DNA from: Pseudomonadota bacterium
GTDB taxonomy: Bacteria; Pseudomonadota; Alphaproteobacteria; UBA8366; JADFVY01
Assembly: GCA_030671915.1 (NCBI GenBank)
Contig: DAOVHN010000001.1
Location: forward strand, 1 to 18,375
Reading direction: 5' to 3'
Length of the DNA: 18,375 nt
Numbering within the stretch: position 1 is the stretch's first letter; each line of letters begins with the position of its first letter. Made by a program: the position numbers and the translations under genes. Positions 16,833 to 18,375 of the stretch are shown here, piece after piece. Under the pieces are notes generated by a model that saw only the letters and a list, made by a program, of their open reading frames with translations, did no database searches and had not been told where the DNA came from.

Positions 16833-16927
16833 CCCCCCAAGCAAGGAAAGAAGCCTGTCAGCCGACTGGGGATCTGGGGACACGGTAACCAAGAATCGCG
16901 GCCGGTATTTCCGTTAAATCGCCGTAC

Positions 16928-16950
16928 GCCCCCTTTTTCGGGGGTTTTTT
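16928..16950 (+). terminator. Rho-independent terminator after the aldo/keto reductase
   Basis: CCCCC (16929-16933) and GGGGG (16940-16944) form a stem around a TTTTTC loop, directly followed by six T (16945-16950). It ends rightward transcription from the aldo/keto reductase before the CRP-like site. The 95 bases between the reductase stop and the stem hold nothing I recognise. Confidence 0.8.
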
Positions 16951-16975
16951 CACGTCCGATGACCTGTGCGTGAGC

Positions 16976-16991
16976 TGTGACGGCCGTCACC
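16976..16991. promoter_or_regulatory. CRP-like operator
   Basis: TGTGACGGCCGTCACC matches the cAMP-receptor consensus TGTGA-N6-TCACA at nine of ten specified positions, with exact 6-base spacing. Bases 16977-16990 are a perfect 14-base palindrome. It lies between the terminator and the secreted-protein gene, its centre about 62 bases before that ATG. No strong -10 is evident downstream, consistent with an activator-dependent promoter. The match is observed; binding is inference. Confidence 0.55.
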
Positions 16992-17045
16992 GCGTCGCCC
17001 GCTTTCCAATGGGACACTGTGCCCACACAATTGGAGGAGAGCGAT

Positions 17046-17399
17046 ATGAAACGGCAATCCGTGTTTTTCCATATCATCCGCGGCGCCCTGATCGGTATCG
17101 TCGGCGTGGTCGGGCTGATGCTCACTCTGGTGTACGTAATGACCCCCGAGGCGTCGGCCCAGGCGGCAGTCTGCCAGTCCCGTGACAGCCTGATGAAGCT
17201 GCTGGAAGAGCGCTATGCGGAAAGGCCCGTCGCGGCAGGGCTGGAAGCCGGCGGCCGGCTGATCGAGCTGTTCGCCTCGCCGGACAACGAAAGCTGGACC
17301 ATGGTTATGACCACGGCCGTCGGCGAGAGCTGCGTGATGGCCGTCGGCAAGCACTGGCTGGAAAAGAAGCGGCCGGTCATCGACGGCCCGGCGGCGTGA
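17046..17399 (+). CDS. Small secreted protein of unknown function
   Basis: The 117-residue product starts with a basic stretch and a hydrophobic segment (about 8-31), followed by TPEASAQA, a good signal-peptidase site (cleavage expected near residue 40). The mature part of about 77 residues has two cysteines, Cys43 and Cys96, which could form a disulfide in the periplasm, and the pattern ESWTMVMTTAVGESCVMAVGKHW (82-104, with Trp84, Cys96 and Trp104). I recall similar small exported proteins with a WT...C...G..W core as uncharacterised proteins in alphaproteobacteria, but cannot name a function. The GGAGGAG ribosome site (17033-17039) fixes the start. A CRP-like operator lies upstream, suggesting cAMP control; a strong hairpin follows the gene. 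Confidence 0.8.
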   Translation: MKRQSVFFHIIRGALIGIVGVVGLMLTLVYVMTPEASAQAAVCQSRDSLMKLLEERYAERPVAAGLEAGGRLIELFASPDNESWTMVMTTAVGESCVMAVGKHWLEKKRPVIDGPAA

Positions 17400-17416
17400 A
17401 CCTAGACCGGCATGAA

Positions 17417-17447
17417 GTCCGTCCGGGTCGACTGGTCCCGGACGGAC
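17417..17447. repeat. Strong 11-base-pair hairpin downstream of the secreted-protein gene
   Basis: GTCCGTCCGGG (17417-17427) and CCCGGACGGAC (17437-17447) are perfectly complementary around a 9-base loop. It lies 18 bases after the stop codon. No T-run follows on either side, so it is either an atypical transcription-end structure or one that protects the messenger from decay. Confidence 0.55.
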
Positions 17448-17532
17448 GGCGGCGTGAAGAGCCTGTTGCAGCACGCTTAATGGCCAAGTGCGGGTCTCAA
17501 ACTCAATGCAGCAAACACAGGAAACCGATACG

Positions 17533-17736
17533 ATGATCGAAGAAAACCAAATCGTTATACAGAACGACCGCAGAGAACAGGCGCGGCTTGCGCTGGCCCT
17601 GGTCGACAGTCTCGGCATGGATGGCGCGATATTCGCCTGCCGCGCCAATGGATGGGACGGCGTGCTGGATCTCCTAATCGGCGGCAGCCGCGAGGACCGC
17701 GGACGCACTGCCCCCGCACCTGTTTTTCACTGTTGA
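17533..17736 (+). CDS. Small hypothetical protein
   Basis: A 67-codon frame starts at ATG 17533, behind AGGAAA (about 17519-17524), and ends in a TGA at 17734-17736. An in-frame ATG at 17506 and a GTG at 17488 are alternative starts with weaker ribosome sites. The product, MIEENQIVIQNDRREQARLA at its start, has a predicted helical middle (REQARLALALVDSLGMDG) and no signal peptide. I recognise no family. It may be a real small gene or chance; it stands between a hairpin and the Crp/Fnr gene. Confidence 0.35.
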   Translation: MIEENQIVIQNDRREQARLALALVDSLGMDGAIFACRANGWDGVLDLLIGGSREDRGRTAPAPVFHC

Positions 17737-17792
17737 TCACGAAAGCCCGACCGCTCGAGCCCTTGGGCCCTTGTCGCCGCTACAATGGCGGC

Positions 17793-18375
17793 ATGACCCT
17801 AGACGCTTCAGCGAACATCGACAAAGCCGGAAGCTCGTTCAGCCTGGACAAAGTGGAATTGCTCGCCGGGCTGACAGACGATGAGCGCGAAAGATTGGCG
17901 GTGAGTTGCCGCTGGCGATGGCGGGCGCCGCGTCAACAGGTCCTCGACCGTGGCAGCGACACTCATGAAATCTGCTTTATCGTCTCGGGTGCGGTCCGTG
18001 TCGTGAATTATTCCGCTAACGGGCGCGAGGTAAGTTTCGCCGAAATAGCGGCCGGCGGGACGGTCGGCGAACTGGCGGCGATCGATGGCGAACCGCGTTC
18101 GGCCAGCGTATTCTCGATCGAGCGTACATTGATCGCGAGCCTCGGCGCCGGCCCCTTCAAGCAGATGGTCGCGACCCACCCCGACGTCGCATTCAAGATC
18201 ATGCAGGGTCTTGCCCGCATGGTGCGGAGTGCCGATCAGCGGATTATGGATCTCAGCACGCTTGGCGCCCACAACCGGGTGCATGGCGAACTTCTGCGGC
18301 TGGCTTGCAAAAATATGCGCGACGATGGGGTGGTGCTGATCGAGCCCGCGCCAGTGCATGCGGATATCGCGGCGC
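17793..18375 (+). CDS. Crp/Fnr-family transcription regulator (truncated by the window end)
   Basis: The frame starts at ATG 17793 and is open to the right edge (194 codons). Residues about 20-135 form a cyclic-nucleotide-binding domain with the phosphate-binding cassette TVGELAAIDGEPRSASV (90-106). Glu93, Arg102 and Ser103 correspond to the E. coli CRP residues contacting ribose and phosphate. The long dimer helix follows (about 127-157), and NRVHGELLRLA (161-171) with APVHADIAA (186-194) begins the HTH_Crp domain, whose recognition helix is missing from the window. In my by-eye alignment the CRP adenine contacts Thr127 and Ser128 become Ala147 and Asp148, so the ligand may be cAMP or another nucleotide. 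There is no four-cysteine Fnr cluster. No clear ribosome site precedes this ATG, so the start is tentative. Confidence 0.85.
   Translation, partial: MTLDASANIDKAGSSFSLDKVELLAGLTDDERERLAVSCRWRWRAPRQQVLDRGSDTHEICFIVSGAVRVVNYSANGREVSFAEIAAGGTVGELAAIDGEPRSASVFSIERTLIASLGAGPFKQMVATHPDVAFKIMQGLARMVRSADQRIMDLSTLGAHNRVHGELLRLACKNMRDDGVVLIEPAPVHADIAA

Noticed and set aside
16846..16927. Possible tRNA or small RNA before the terminator
   Set aside because: No cloverleaf, no T-loop consensus and no CCA-adjacent stem could be formed; the terminator is well explained by the upstream reductase gene.
17763..17792. TACAAT (17781-17786) as the -10 of the Crp/Fnr gene
   Set aside because: Available TTG motifs upstream are 4 or 12 bases away, outside workable spacing, and the element is almost on top of the start codon.

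Overview
The window reads as chromosomal DNA from a GC-rich alphaproteobacterium, most likely near Rhodospirillales. Three things point there: a DUF4167 gene (a family I know only from Alphaproteobacteria), the housekeeping block ispG-hisS-(GluTR-like)-prfA-prmC-DUF4167-clpB, and an AapJ-type amino-acid-binding protein. No rRNA, tRNA, CRISPR array, insertion sequence or phage gene was seen.

Bases 1-6611 are a tightly packed rightward block. It starts with the tail of a probable RodZ-like gene, followed by ispG (isoprenoid synthesis), hisS (tRNA charging), a divergent glutamyl-tRNA reductase homologue, prfA and prmC (translation termination and methylation of the release factor), and a DUF4167 gene. 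Spacings from hisS to prmC are +6, +3 and -4 bases, which suggests cotranscription.

Bases 6633-8500 are a leftward pair: a patatin-like hydrolase followed, with a 16-base overlap, by a MOSC-domain protein. They share a divergent control region with clpB (8720-11311). That region holds a good sigma32-type heat-shock promoter for clpB and a 21-base near-palindrome beside a -10-like element for the leftward pair.

Bases 11497-14645 are the most interesting part. A leftward two-gene operon encodes an orphan AapJ-like periplasmic amino-acid-binding protein and then, 2 bases later, a membrane-anchored class III adenylate cyclase. The cyclase has a large helical periplasmic domain, a HAMP-like region and a complete catalytic residue set. 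No transporter permease or ATPase is present. I infer a periplasmic-binding-protein-gated cAMP signalling unit, comparable in layout to TorT/TorS. To the right lie an intact CRP-type operator (TGTGA-N6-TCACC, 16976-16991) in front of a small secreted protein, and the start of a Crp/Fnr-family regulator with an intact cyclic-nucleotide-binding cassette (17793 to the window end). Sensor, cyclase, operator and receptor may therefore form one local cAMP circuit; this is inference.

Bases 14783-15762 carry a Cys-rich DUF1847 gene bracketed by imperfect inverted repeats sharing a perfect 13-base core. An aldo/keto reductase with a strong downstream terminator follows, then the small secreted protein, a strong hairpin, a very small hypothetical ORF and the truncated regulator.
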